Part shown: in pieces, positions 8,416 to 15,976 of the stretch | How positions within the stretch are numbered: the stretch's first letter is position 1 | Layout: the number at the start of each line of letters is the position of its first letter | Source: Bryobacterales bacterium | GTDB lineage: Bacteria; Acidobacteriota; Terriglobia; Bryobacterales; Bryobacteraceae | Direction: 5' to 3' | Assembly (NCBI GenBank): GCA_003135055.1 | Contig: PLDF01000416.1 | Location: forward strand, 1 to 35,358 | Length of the DNA stretch: 35,358 nucleotides | Notes under the pieces: model-generated | Seen by the model: the letters and a program-made list of their open reading frames with translations, nothing else | Database searches by the model: none | What the model was told of the DNA's origin: nothing | Program-made: the position numbers and the translations under genes

Positions 8416-10101
8416 ATGTCAAGAAAAATCATCGTCATCGCTTTGCTTTTTCCGCTCGTTCCTCTGCTGATTGTCGCCCAGCAATCGCAAGAGCGGGTGG
8501 ACCTCAACGTAATGCACAAGATTAAGACCGCCGAATTCGGCGGCGGCGGTGGCGGAGGCCGCGGCGCGGGCGGCGGCGGTGGCAGCCAGATCATGAACAC
8601 CATGTACTATCTGACCGACCGTTACGGCCCGCGTCTGACCAATTCGCCGCAGTTCCGCGCGGCCGGCGAGTGGGCCGTGACCCAGCTCAAAGAGTGGGGC
8701 ATGAGCAATGTCCACCTGGAAAAATGGGCCACTGCGACCACCGGTGGACGGGGCGGCGCAAGTTCCATCCCTGGCTGGGAAATGAAGGGATACACCGCCG
8801 CTATGGTGGAACCCACCTACATGCCGCTCATCGGTTATCCCCAGGCGTGGAGTGGCAGCACCAACGGCATGGTCACCGGGGAAGCCATTCAGGCCATGGT
8901 GCAGACTCCCGCCGATATGGAAAAATACAAGGGCAAATTGAAGGGCAAGATCGTTTTGTTGGGCACCACGGCCGGGCCGCTCGATCTGCCGTTTCCCACC
9001 ACAGCGTTAGCCCATCGCTACACCGACGATGAGTTGGCAGCGCTGGTTCCAGACATCATCCCGGGCGCCGCAGCAGGGCGTGGCGGCCGCGGAGGACGCG
9101 GCGGGCGTGGCGGCGCGGATGCGCTGGCGGCGATGACTCCAGAGGAGCGCCAGGCGTTTACCGAGAAGCAGCGGACATTCTGGCAGGATGAAGGCGTTTT
9201 GCTGACGATTTCGGCCAATGCGCGCGGCGAAAGCGGCACCGTGTTCGCCAGCAACGGCTCGCCGCGCACCGGCGACCCCACGAAGAATATGCCTTCCGTG
9301 GCGATTACCGCGGAAAACTATAATCGCATCGCGCGCCTGCTGGAACACAACGTTCCGGTGAAGCTGTCGTTCGACATCAAGACGCAGTTCGACACCAGCA
9401 ACACCGATTCGTTCAACGTGATCGCCGAGATTCCCGGCACAACCAAGCCTAACGAGCTGGTGATGGTGGGCGGCCACTTCGATTCCTGGCACATGGGTAC
9501 CGGCGCCACGGACAACGGGGCCGGAAGCGCGGTGGCCATGGAAGTGATGCGCATTCTGAAGTCGCTCAACCTCAAGATGGACCGCACCGTGCGCATGGCT
9601 CTCTGGGGCGGTGAAGAAGAGGGGCTGCTCGGGTCGGCCGCTTACGTGAAGGAGCACTTCGCCGATCGCGCCACCATGAAACCGACGGCCGAGCACGACG
9701 GCTTTGCCGGCTACTTCAATATCGACAACGGAACCGGCAAGGTTCGCGGCATTTATCTGCAAGGCAACGAAATGGTCCGCCCGATTTTCGAGCAGTGGTT
9801 CGCGGCATTGAAGGACATCACTCCCGGCGTGATCACCGTCCGGAATACGGGCGGGACCGATCACCAGTCGTATGACGCAGTCGGGCTGCCCGGTTTCCAG
9901 TTCATCCAGGATCCGATGGACTACGATACCCGTACGCATCACTCGAACATGGATGTATACGACCGTATTCAACAGGGGGACATGGAGCAGATGGCTGTGG
10001 TTGAAGCTGCGTTTGTATACGACGCGGCTACGTGGCGGGAGAAACTGCCGCGTAAGGATCTGCCAGCGGCTCAGCCGGCCGGTCGCGGACGCGGCAACTA
10101 G
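8416..10101 (+). CDS. Secreted M28-family zinc peptidase with Gly-rich inserts
   Basis: A 561-residue exported metallopeptidase. The start at 8416 is preferred over an in-frame ATG at 8377 because it leads straight into a signal peptide (MSRKIIVIALLFPLVPLLIV, cleaved near AQQ). A PA-like region carries GKLKGKIVLLGTTAGPLDLP. The catalytic domain shows the M28 dizinc ligand set: GGHFDSW (His354), GATDNGAG (Asp366), GGEEEG (Glu400 catalytic, Glu401 ligand), NIDNG (Asp437) and THHS (His508/509). M28 enzymes are aminopeptidases or carboxypeptidases; which one is not visible. Two low-complexity stretches are unusual: a poly-Gly run near residues 43-57 and a (RGG)n run near 218-230. The C-terminus is again GRGRGN. 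It is probably periplasmic or extracellular. Confidence 0.9.
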   Translation: MSRKIIVIALLFPLVPLLIVAQQSQERVDLNVMHKIKTAEFGGGGGGGRGAGGGGGSQIMNTMYYLTDRYGPRLTNSPQFRAAGEWAVTQLKEWGMSNVHLEKWATATTGGRGGASSIPGWEMKGYTAAMVEPTYMPLIGYPQAWSGSTNGMVTGEAIQAMVQTPADMEKYKGKLKGKIVLLGTTAGPLDLPFPTTALAHRYTDDELAALVPDIIPGAAAGRGGRGGRGGRGGADALAAMTPEERQAFTEKQRTFWQDEGVLLTISANARGESGTVFASNGSPRTGDPTKNMPSVAITAENYNRIARLLEHNVPVKLSFDIKTQFDTSNTDSFNVIAEIPGTTKPNELVMVGGHFDSWHMGTGATDNGAGSAVAMEVMRILKSLNLKMDRTVRMALWGGEEEGLLGSAAYVKEHFADRATMKPTAEHDGFAGYFNIDNGTGKVRGIYLQGNEMVRPIFEQWFAALKDITPGVITVRNTGGTDHQSYDAVGLPGFQFIQDPMDYDTRTHHSNMDVYDRIQQGDMEQMAVVEAAFVYDAATWREKLPRKDLPAAQPAGRGRGN

Positions 10102-10104
10102 TAC

Positions 10105-10371
10105 GACCGGCCTCCTGGCCGGTCGCTTGGTAGGACAGACCATAGCCTTTTGTGGTCTGTTGGGATGGGCGTTCCGCCCGCGAAACTTCATGAAAAAACC
10201 CGTCGAGGCGAATAAATCGGGAACAGAGGGCGAACAGAAGGCGGGGTTTTTCGCCCCTGTCACGCCCTTGCAGCACCAAGCCGACAGACGACAAAAAACG
10301 ATCGTCTGTCCCACCTCGCCTCTGAATTGACCAGAATGCAGTATTTCAGGCGACCGGCCGGGAGGCCGGTC
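10105..10371. repeat. Nested four-hairpin repeat element between converging genes
   Basis: Four hairpins are arranged symmetrically. The outer pair is GACCGGCCTCCTGGCCGGTC (10105-10124) and GACCGGCCGGGAGGCCGGTC (10352-10371). The inner pair is GACAGACCA...TGGTCTGT (10134-10160) and GACAGACGA...TCGTCTGTC (10283-10310). The inner hairpins match the element at 4149-4243 and carry the flanking GTAGGACAG / CTGTCCCAC words. The 120-bp centre holds GGCGGGGTTTTTCGCCCC, another small hairpin. No coding gene is present. It lies between the M28 peptidase (+) and the VIT1-type gene (-), so a terminator role is plausible. Confidence 0.85.
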
Positions 10372-10375
10372 CCAC

Positions 10376-10403
10376 TAGCAACTAGCTAGCTATAGCTAAG
10401 CTA
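10376..10403. repeat. CTAG-rich simple sequence
   Basis: A short run built of CTAG/AGCTA words (ACTAGCAACTAGCTAGCTAT and onward) directly after the repeat element and before the VIT1-type gene's stop codon. CTAG is normally scarce in bacterial DNA. Function unknown. Confidence 0.4.
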
Positions 10404-10479
10404 CTTCGCGGAGCAAAAATAAGACGCGGCGCACGCACCGGTGCGACGCAAGAGTGCGCGCGCCACGGGGTTCGGCCAT

Positions 10480-11175
10480 TTAGCCGCTGATTGCTTTGGC
10501 TAAACCGAAGGCGGCGGCCGATGCCAACCCGCCGATGATCACCGTCTGCAAGCCTCCGCGCAACGGCGAAATCCCCGTCATCTTGCCTTTCACGTAACCG
10601 AAGATGAACAGCGCTACCAGCGTCACGCCAACCGAGAGGCTCAGAGCCCGGTAAAGCTCGCCCACCAGGACGTACGGCGCCAGCGGCACCAGTCCGCCCA
10701 GAACGTAGGAGACCGCGATGGTGGCCGCGCTGTTCCGCGCACGCTTCGGGTCGGGCTCTTCAAAGCCCAGCTCAAAGCGCATCATGAAATCCACCCACCG
10801 TTTCCGGTCGGAACAGATCGCCTTGACCACCGGCGCCAGATCCTCTTCCGGCATGCCGTAGCCGCGAAATACGTCCGCCACTTCTTCGGTCTCTTTTTCG
10901 GGTAATTCCAAGGTTTCGCGCATCTCGCGCTCGCGCTCGGAGATGTAGTGGTCGCGATCCGTGCGCGCGGCGAGGTATCCGCCCAGCCCCATGGCGATCG
11001 ACCCCGCCGCGATTTCCGCCAACCCCGCGATCACCACGATCTGCGTCGAGTGCACCGTTCCCGACAGCCCCGCCGCCAGCGCGAACGGCACCGTGAGCCC
11101 GTCCGCCATTCCGATCACCACGTCCCGGACCGTGTCCGAGGCTTCAAAGTGCTTTTCGACGTGTGCGCGCGACAT
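10480..11175 (-). CDS. VIT1/CCC1 family iron/manganese transporter
   Basis: A 231-residue membrane protein with the VIT1/CCC1 order of features: HFEASDTVRDVVIGMADGLTV (substrate-binding TM1 with the Asp-Gly turn), two further spans (IVVIAGLAEIAAGSIAMGLG), a cytoplasmic helical loop with acidic and Glu-rich metal-binding helices (SEREREMRETLELPEKETEE), then two C-terminal spans (SYVLGGLVPLAPYVLVGELY and the region after it). Family members export or sequester Fe2+ or Mn2+ by proton antiport; which metal is used here is not visible. It is divergent from aroA with only 37 bp between the two starts. No strong ribosome site is seen before ATG 11175. Confidence 0.88.
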   Translation of the reverse strand: MSRAHVEKHFEASDTVRDVVIGMADGLTVPFALAAGLSGTVHSTQIVVIAGLAEIAAGSIAMGLGGYLAARTDRDHYISEREREMRETLELPEKETEEVADVFRGYGMPEEDLAPVVKAICSDRKRWVDFMMRFELGFEEPDPKRARNSAATIAVSYVLGGLVPLAPYVLVGELYRALSLSVGVTLVALFIFGYVKGKMTGISPLRGGLQTVIIGGLASAAAFGLAKAISG

Positions 11176-11212
11176 GTCCCAACATCATCGCACGCTAGAA
11201 TGAGATTTCCCC

Positions 11213-12502
11213 ATGGAAAAAAAGATCTCCCCCGCCTCTTCGGTCTCCGGCGCCATCACGCTGCCCGGCGATAAATCCATTTCGCACCGCTACGCCATGA
11301 TCGCCTCCATCGCCGAAGGCCCCACGCGCATCCGGAACTATTCCACCGGCGCCGATTGCCACTCCACGCTTGGTTGCATGCGCGCGTTGGGAATCGAAAT
11401 TGAAGGGCAGGGAACCGACTTCATCGTTCACGGAAAGGGCCTCAACGGCCTGCGCCAACCGGCCGCGGATCTGGACGCTGGCAATTCCGGCTCCACCATC
11501 CGCATGCTCTCCGGCATTCTGGCGGCGCAGCCGTTCCGCACGCGCATCTTTGGCGATGAATCGCTCTCGCGCCGCCCCATGCAGCGCATCATGACCCCGC
11601 TGGCGCAGATGGGCGCGCAGATTCACGCGCATGAAGGGAAATTCCCGCCGCTCGAAATCGAAGGCGGCGTGCTGCGGCCGATCCGTTACGATCTGCCCGT
11701 GCCCAGCGCTCAGGTGAAGACGTGCGTACTGTTTGCCGGCTTATTTGCAGAAGGCGAAACGGTGGTTGTGGAGCCCATCCGCTCGCGCGATCACACCGAA
11801 ATTGCGTTGCGCGAATTCGGCGCGGATCTGACGGTCACGCGCGGCGAAATTACGCTGCAAGGCCGCCCGCTACTGACCGGCCGCGAGGTGGTGGTACCGT
11901 CCGACATTTCGTCCGCCGCCTTCTTCATCGCGGCGGCGCTGCTGGTTCCCGGTTCGCACTTGACCATTCACGGCGTCGGACTGAATCCCACGCGTTCGGC
12001 GCTGCTTGATTTCCTGGTTGGCATGGGCGCGAAGATCCGCATCCCCCAACTGGAAAGCCAAAGCGGCGAGTTGATCGGCGATATCGTGGTGGAATATTCG
12101 GAGCTTCGCGGCGGAACCGTGTCGGGCGCTGTCACTGCCGCGCTCATCGATGAAATCCCCGTGCTCGCGGTGTTGGGGGCGGCTACGCGCGATGGCCTTA
12201 CGGTGAGAGATGCCGCTGAGCTGCGCATCAAAGAGACTGACCGCATCCGGACGATAGTGGAGAATCTGCGGCGGCTGGGTGTGGACGCCGAGGAGTTTCC
12301 CGATGGTTTGACGATTCCGGGCCGCCAGAAATTCCGCGCCGCCGAGTTCGATTCCTTCGGCGACCACCGCATCGCCATGGCATTCGCGGTAGCGGCCCTG
12401 CGCGCCGATGGTGAATCCACCATTCATGGCGCGGATGCGGCGGCGGTCTCGTTCCCCGAGTTTTGGGATACGCTTGGTGGGGCATGTTTCAGCTTGCGCT
12501 GA
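11213..12502 (+). CDS. aroA: 3-phosphoshikimate 1-carboxyvinyltransferase (EPSP synthase)
   Basis: It transfers the enolpyruvyl group of PEP to shikimate 3-phosphate in the chorismate pathway; cytoplasmic. The 429-residue length is normal. Motifs: LPGDKSISHRYAM (Lys21, Ser22, Arg26), DAGNSGSTIRMLSG (88-101), FGDESLSRRPM (113-123), SAQVKTCVLFAGL (165-177), the catalytic IDEIPVLAV (Asp313, Glu314), LRIKETDRI (337-345) and FGDHRIAMA (382-390). The GNSGSTIR loop resembles the class II-like form rather than the GNAGTAMR form of enterobacteria. The last eight or so residues (GGACFSLR) come from sequence resembling the dispersed GGTGGGGCATG repeat, so the gene's 3' end was probably altered by a repeat. 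It is divergent from the VIT1-type gene. Confidence 0.95.
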   Translation: MEKKISPASSVSGAITLPGDKSISHRYAMIASIAEGPTRIRNYSTGADCHSTLGCMRALGIEIEGQGTDFIVHGKGLNGLRQPAADLDAGNSGSTIRMLSGILAAQPFRTRIFGDESLSRRPMQRIMTPLAQMGAQIHAHEGKFPPLEIEGGVLRPIRYDLPVPSAQVKTCVLFAGLFAEGETVVVEPIRSRDHTEIALREFGADLTVTRGEITLQGRPLLTGREVVVPSDISSAAFFIAAALLVPGSHLTIHGVGLNPTRSALLDFLVGMGAKIRIPQLESQSGELIGDIVVEYSELRGGTVSGAVTAALIDEIPVLAVLGAATRDGLTVRDAAELRIKETDRIRTIVENLRRLGVDAEEFPDGLTIPGRQKFRAAEFDSFGDHRIAMAFAVAALRADGESTIHGADAAAVSFPEFWDTLGGACFSLR

Positions 12503-12503
12503 C
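12476..12503. repeat. GGTGGGGCATG-type repeat half overlapping aroA 3' end
   Basis: GGTGGGGCATGTTTCAGCTT and the next bases closely match the left arm of the inverted repeat at 20805-20911 (GGTGGGGCATGCTTTACCTT). It contains the aroA stop codon. No matching right arm is seen before 12708. The following 205 bp to the next gene end hold no supported gene. Confidence 0.5.
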
Positions 12504-12707
12504 GAGTCATAATGGCAAATGCTCGCGCGCATCCGGCTGTGAGTGACTGACCCTCACGGCAGAGGCAGGGGGTAATTGGCGGGCCTTCCGTTGATGCGCC
12601 AGAACTGCCATTTGTGAATCGCCGCTGGGCCATACATCGAAAGTAATCCCATGCGCTGCCAAGAGTTCTCCCGTCGATTCTGCCGGAGCGCCGCGACTGG
12701 CCATGGC

Positions 12708-13529
12708 CTATGCGTTCGGCGGTTTTTGATAGTGATCCATCATGGCGCTGGAGATTCCCGGAGATGACGGCCAAATTCCCTGCCGCGCCCCAGGCCGCCG
12801 CTGGTATTTGGCAAGCGTACCCATATCGGGCTGTACGGGCCTGTCGCCGTCCAGAAAGACGAAGCCCACGTCATCGCTTGGAATCTCGCCGATGAAACGC
12901 TCCGCGTCCTCGATCATGCCTCTGATGCGCCGGTGAACATCCGATACGTCAAGCGGGCGCTCCGTTGCCAGCACCCGAAACTCCTCCGCCGTGAAGCGGC
13001 TGTGCCGCGTGATTTCGGCAAGCATTTCTTCCGGAGACAATCCAGGAAAGCGCCCAACGGCCGCGCAGATCACCGCGCCAAGCGGCAGAATGCTCTCGTG
13101 AATGGATACAAGGTCGACGATATCGCGGGGTTCCCGGCGGTCCGCGGCGGCCGAGGCTTTGTTCGTAGCAAGATCGACGGGGTGCAGCACGTAGCCGAAC
13201 AGCTCATCCTGTTGGGCAGGAAAAAAACGGAAGTCGCTGTCGGCGACCCATTCGAGCTGCATCGTCTCGCCAAGACCCTCAATCTGCGCCTGACGCTTGC
13301 CCGTATGGACTTTTCCCCATGACAACTTGAGCCCCGCTTCGACAAGGGCGGCGCCATCCGCCTCGGCCGCAGTCGCGAGGCGTTCCTCAGAATCCTGAAA
13401 GATATCGATATCACGGGAGAAACGGGGACCCGCGCGATTCAGAGCAACGCCGCCGGCAACATAGCTGTCGGGGCTCCGTTGCGCCGCCAGCACGCGCAAA
13501 GCATGGGTTTGCAGCTTAGTGAGCGGCAC
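12708..13529 (-). CDS. AbiEii/AbiGii-like nucleotidyltransferase (DUF1814-like), putative toxin
   Basis: The N-terminal half has the minimal nucleotidyltransferase signature: SYVAGGVALNRAGPRFSRDI followed by DIF, i.e. a GG(x)ALN loop and an R-DID acid pair. Downstream, RREPRDIVDLVSI resembles the conserved K/R-x-x-D-x-x-D element of AbiEii/AbiGii proteins. AbiEii proteins are toxins of type IV toxin-antitoxin or phage-defence modules and transfer nucleotides. I choose GTG 13529 (product VPLTKLQTHALRVLAAQR...), because AAAGG lies eight bases upstream and the frame from ATG 13580 would overlap the upstream gene by 65 bp; GTG overlaps it by 14 bp. The partner is not an AbiEi-type winged-helix protein. 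The C-terminal 40 residues are less convincing. Confidence 0.72.
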   Translation of the reverse strand: MPLTKLQTHALRVLAAQRSPDSYVAGGVALNRAGPRFSRDIDIFQDSEERLATAAEADGAALVEAGLKLSWGKVHTGKRQAQIEGLGETMQLEWVADSDFRFFPAQQDELFGYVLHPVDLATNKASAAADRREPRDIVDLVSIHESILPLGAVICAAVGRFPGLSPEEMLAEITRHSRFTAEEFRVLATERPLDVSDVHRRIRGMIEDAERFIGEIPSDDVGFVFLDGDRPVQPDMGTLAKYQRRPGARQGIWPSSPGISSAMMDHYQKPPNA

Positions 13530-13731
13530 GGCAAAGCCTTTCGATGCTTTCCGCCAACCGCCGCCCTTCCATGCCGCCATAAGTTCTCAAGGCCTTCGTA
13601 ATCGCCAGCGCATCCGCGGGCGTAGGATCATCGACGGGGCGCATGTTCCAAAGCGCGCGCGGCCCGTACTCCGCAAAGGCGCGGCGATAGAGGCTCGCAA
13701 CATCTCCCGACGGTGGCAGTTCGGTTGTCAT
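13516..13731 (-). CDS. Small partner protein of the AbiEii-like gene, 71 aa
   Basis: It lies immediately upstream of, and overlaps, the AbiEii-like gene, so the two are co-transcribed and probably translationally coupled. The sequence runs VASLYRRAFAEYGPRALWNM, then RPVDDPTPADALAITKALRT and GRRLAESIERLCRAA. It looks all-helical and acidic-basic mixed, with no DNA-binding motif I can recognise. It is much shorter than canonical AbiEi antitoxins (about 200 residues with a winged helix). By position it is a candidate antitoxin or regulator; this is inference from gene order. I know of no assigned function. Confidence 0.65.
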   Translation of the reverse strand: MTTELPPSGDVASLYRRAFAEYGPRALWNMRPVDDPTPADALAITKALRTYGGMEGRRLAESIERLCRAAH

Positions 13732-14084
13732 CGATTCCCGCTGCTTTCAGAGTACGTGAAAGCTTTGCAGCATGGGCGGAGCTGCCTTTTCAAGCATCGG
13801 ACGGGTCTCAGCCTTGTCAATGGCTGGGGCGGAACTTCGGGTACTGGCGCTCTTAACCGGCTGGGCCCGGCGCAGGATCGGGGCGGCTTTAGCTTAAAGG
13901 GAAGAAAATCGATTGAGGCTACTGCGGCAAAGCTCATTGAGGTCAGCGAGAAGCCGGCGGCGACTCAGGCTATCCACGAGTAACCGCCGAAGGCCGCGCG
14001 CTATCCTGAGCAGAACTACAGGAAGGGCCGGGGCCGGGCGCAAATCTCCCTAGTGACGGCAACTAGAATTCAAACTCTGCGCCC
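13732..14084. other. 353-bp region without a supported gene
   Basis: This separates the AbiEii-like operon from the downstream end of the next minus-strand gene. Short frames on both strands give no family-like sequence. No hairpin of the window's repeat family was seen. Confidence 0.45.
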
Positions 14085-15131
14085 TTAGCCGTTCGAGAAC
14101 AACTTCGCTAAATCGTCACTCTGTATATTAGCCAAATAAGCTTTCAACTGTGCTTGTAATGCCGTGGTGTCAGTCCCGGCGGGCGCCGCTTCAATCTTGG
14201 CCTTTATTGCGAGCGCTTTCTCTCCATATGAGACGTCATTCGCGGCCGAGAAAACACCCACAATGTCGCTGACTGGAATCACGCCTCCATCCTTGATGTT
14301 GAAGAAGGTCGACAGTACGCCTGCCGTTGCAGCTAAAGGCGCAAACCCTTTGAGATCGTCTCTTTCCGTCCCATCAATGGCGACAACGAAGTAGGGCGCG
14401 GCGCCAGCGTAAGGCTTTGTTGTGGCTGGGTCAATTAGCCCTTGGTTTGGTACGAATGTAAAAGTTGATGGATCAGCTGTCGTGTCATCCTTGGAATTGA
14501 AAAAATATTGATACCCCGCCTGCGTCGCAGGCCCGATGTCGCCGAAGTTGATCGTAAACGTTGGGGAGTAATTTGGCTTTCCGTTAAAGATCGCATCTCC
14601 TACGTCTTGCACAACCTTCAGGATGTTCGACGCGCCAAGTAAGTACGGGCTCTGCGTCAGAAAGATAGGTAGCTGTCCGACGCCGCTAAAAATAGCCCCA
14701 ATCTCTTCAAAGGCCGCGTCAGGGAAAACCTCAAAGACCAGATTTAGGGTCACCGTCGTGCTGGAAGCCGTTACCGCAGGCACATAGCAAATTAACCTTG
14801 TGCCCTCAGTATCCGCAGGAGGAGCAGGAAAGTTCGACTCCTTAGATACCTTATTGACCAGAAAATTTACGGCCTCCGCGCCTGCGCCTACATCACTTAG
14901 GTTCTTGATGGCGGACGTGATCAGCATCGGCGATGAGCCAAAGATCGTGCTCGGATACTTCCCCGTATATACGTGAGCCATCTCGACTGTCAGAGGAAGG
15001 CCCGTTCCAATAGGTGTGAACGCGGCTCCGCTAGGATTCTGCAATGTAAGAGCAGGCAATTTTTGCCCTAGCGCTCTGAACAGAGTTTGCTCGACGGCCT
15101 TTCCATCACCAACGACAGTGAAAACGCTCAT
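14085..15131 (-). CDS. Uncharacterised 348-aa protein, AT-richer than neighbours
   Basis: It starts MSVFTVVGDGKAVEQTLFRA with a good ribosome site (GGAAG six bases before the ATG). There is no signal peptide or membrane span. The middle is beta-rich (SSTTVTLNLVFEVFPDAAFE) and a segment YFVVAIDGTERDDLKGFAP is notable. The C-terminal 60 residues are helical (KALAIKAKIEAA, ALQAQLKAYLANI). I do not recognise the family. The coding sequence is visibly less GC-rich and less biased in third positions than aroA or rapZ, suggesting recent acquisition. Neighbours are a gene-poor region with a ligD relic and an AbiEii-like module, so it sits in an accessory patch. It is a real gene by its long clean frame, start and sharp end, but its function is unknown. 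Confidence 0.7.
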   Translation of the reverse strand: MSVFTVVGDGKAVEQTLFRALGQKLPALTLQNPSGAAFTPIGTGLPLTVEMAHVYTGKYPSTIFGSSPMLITSAIKNLSDVGAGAEAVNFLVNKVSKESNFPAPPADTEGTRLICYVPAVTASSTTVTLNLVFEVFPDAAFEEIGAIFSGVGQLPIFLTQSPYLLGASNILKVVQDVGDAIFNGKPNYSPTFTINFGDIGPATQAGYQYFFNSKDDTTADPSTFTFVPNQGLIDPATTKPYAGAAPYFVVAIDGTERDDLKGFAPLAATAGVLSTFFNIKDGGVIPVSDIVGVFSAANDVSYGEKALAIKAKIEAAPAGTDTTALQAQLKAYLANIQSDDLAKLFSNG

Positions 15132-15267
15132 AATCTTCCTTTCGCGCAGTTAGACTTCGTAAGACCTCTCTAGGAATATGCCTGGTTCAAAATCATATCA
15201 CAGGTTGAATACTCCACGCCGGTCGCAAACGTTCGCGACGATATTGACGCTCAGCAATATGGCGGCC

Positions 15268-15612
15268 CTACTCCCGTTGAACACCTTTCGCCTTCTTGTC
15301 ATCCTTCATCGCCATAAACCGGCTGCGCGGAAGGTGATGCACGTCCGGCCACTCGACAAACTCGATCTGTCCCACAAGCACCGGCTCCAACAATCAGCAT
15401 TGCACATCTTCGCCGTCGTCGACCCGGCACCCAACTCCCGGCTTTCTTCTCCAGCAGATTCACAAACGGGCATCCGGGGAAGCGGTTGGATGTTCTTACA
15501 GGTGGCATTCATCCCCTTGGCGATTTACGCAGGGGCCAGCCTGCCCTTATAGGAAATAAGTTTCTTCTTCACGGTCCATGAATCAGGCGCGTGGAGAATC
15601 CGTCTCCGCCTT
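15268..15612 (-). pseudogene. Relic of ATP-dependent DNA ligase LigD, C-terminal part
   Basis: Reading the minus strand from about 15612, fragments in shifting frames line up with the OB-fold C-terminus of the NHEJ ligase LigD: GDGFSTRLIHG, VKKKLISYKG, GCPFVNLLEKKAGSW (near 15470), TTAKM, and finally VGQIEFVEWPDVHHLPRSRF followed by MAMKDDKKAKGVQRE and TAG at 15268-15270. The known LigD pattern is GFS..L, CPF.NLPEKKAGRWG, LTA..M, and V.F.EWT..G.LRH..F.GLR.DK...V.RE. At least three frameshifts and two in-frame stops interrupt it, and the ligase catalytic core is absent. Family assignment rests on motif recall. Confidence 0.7.
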
Positions 15613-15976
15613 CGGACGCTGGGGCTAAGCACTAGCGCTTCAAGTCCGCGACCGGACATTGCCGCGGCCCCGCAGAGCGTTCGAGAGTTCCGGGATTCCC
15701 GGCAGCTCCAATTTGTGTTCGGACTAAAGCTTGCTGATCTCTGCGGCATGGTGCTCCAGCAGCGCGCCGTAGTTCTTGGCGTGCCGCCCGGAAAGAGGTG
15801 GTTTCCGCGGGCGCAGGATTAAACCAGAGCCGCATGGCCTCTGTCGTCGGCTCATCGAGGACGTGCAAAGTCCTCGCCCGCGGTGTTCCCGGTCGAGAAC
15901 TTACCGCCGGCGGATTGGCACGCGGCCGAAAAAGCGGATGCGAATCGACGCAACTTACAAACACTGCGGATCGTTG
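15613..15976. other. 364-bp gene-free region, possibly decayed coding DNA
   Basis: Minus-strand frames contain isolated protein-like pieces (ARTLHVLDEPTT, which resembles an ABC signature; KFSTGNTAGEDFAR; and NYGALLEHHAAEISKL before a TAG), each cut by stops. They suggest broken genes but are too short to name. No intact gene is supported between the ligD relic and the permease. Confidence 0.4.

Noticed and set aside
15798-15964. VLDEPTT and KFSTGNTAGEDFAR peptide pieces suggesting a UvrA or ABC ATPase relic
   Set aside because: The matches are only 7-14 residues in different frames with no supporting Walker A or flanking similarity, so no gene is named.
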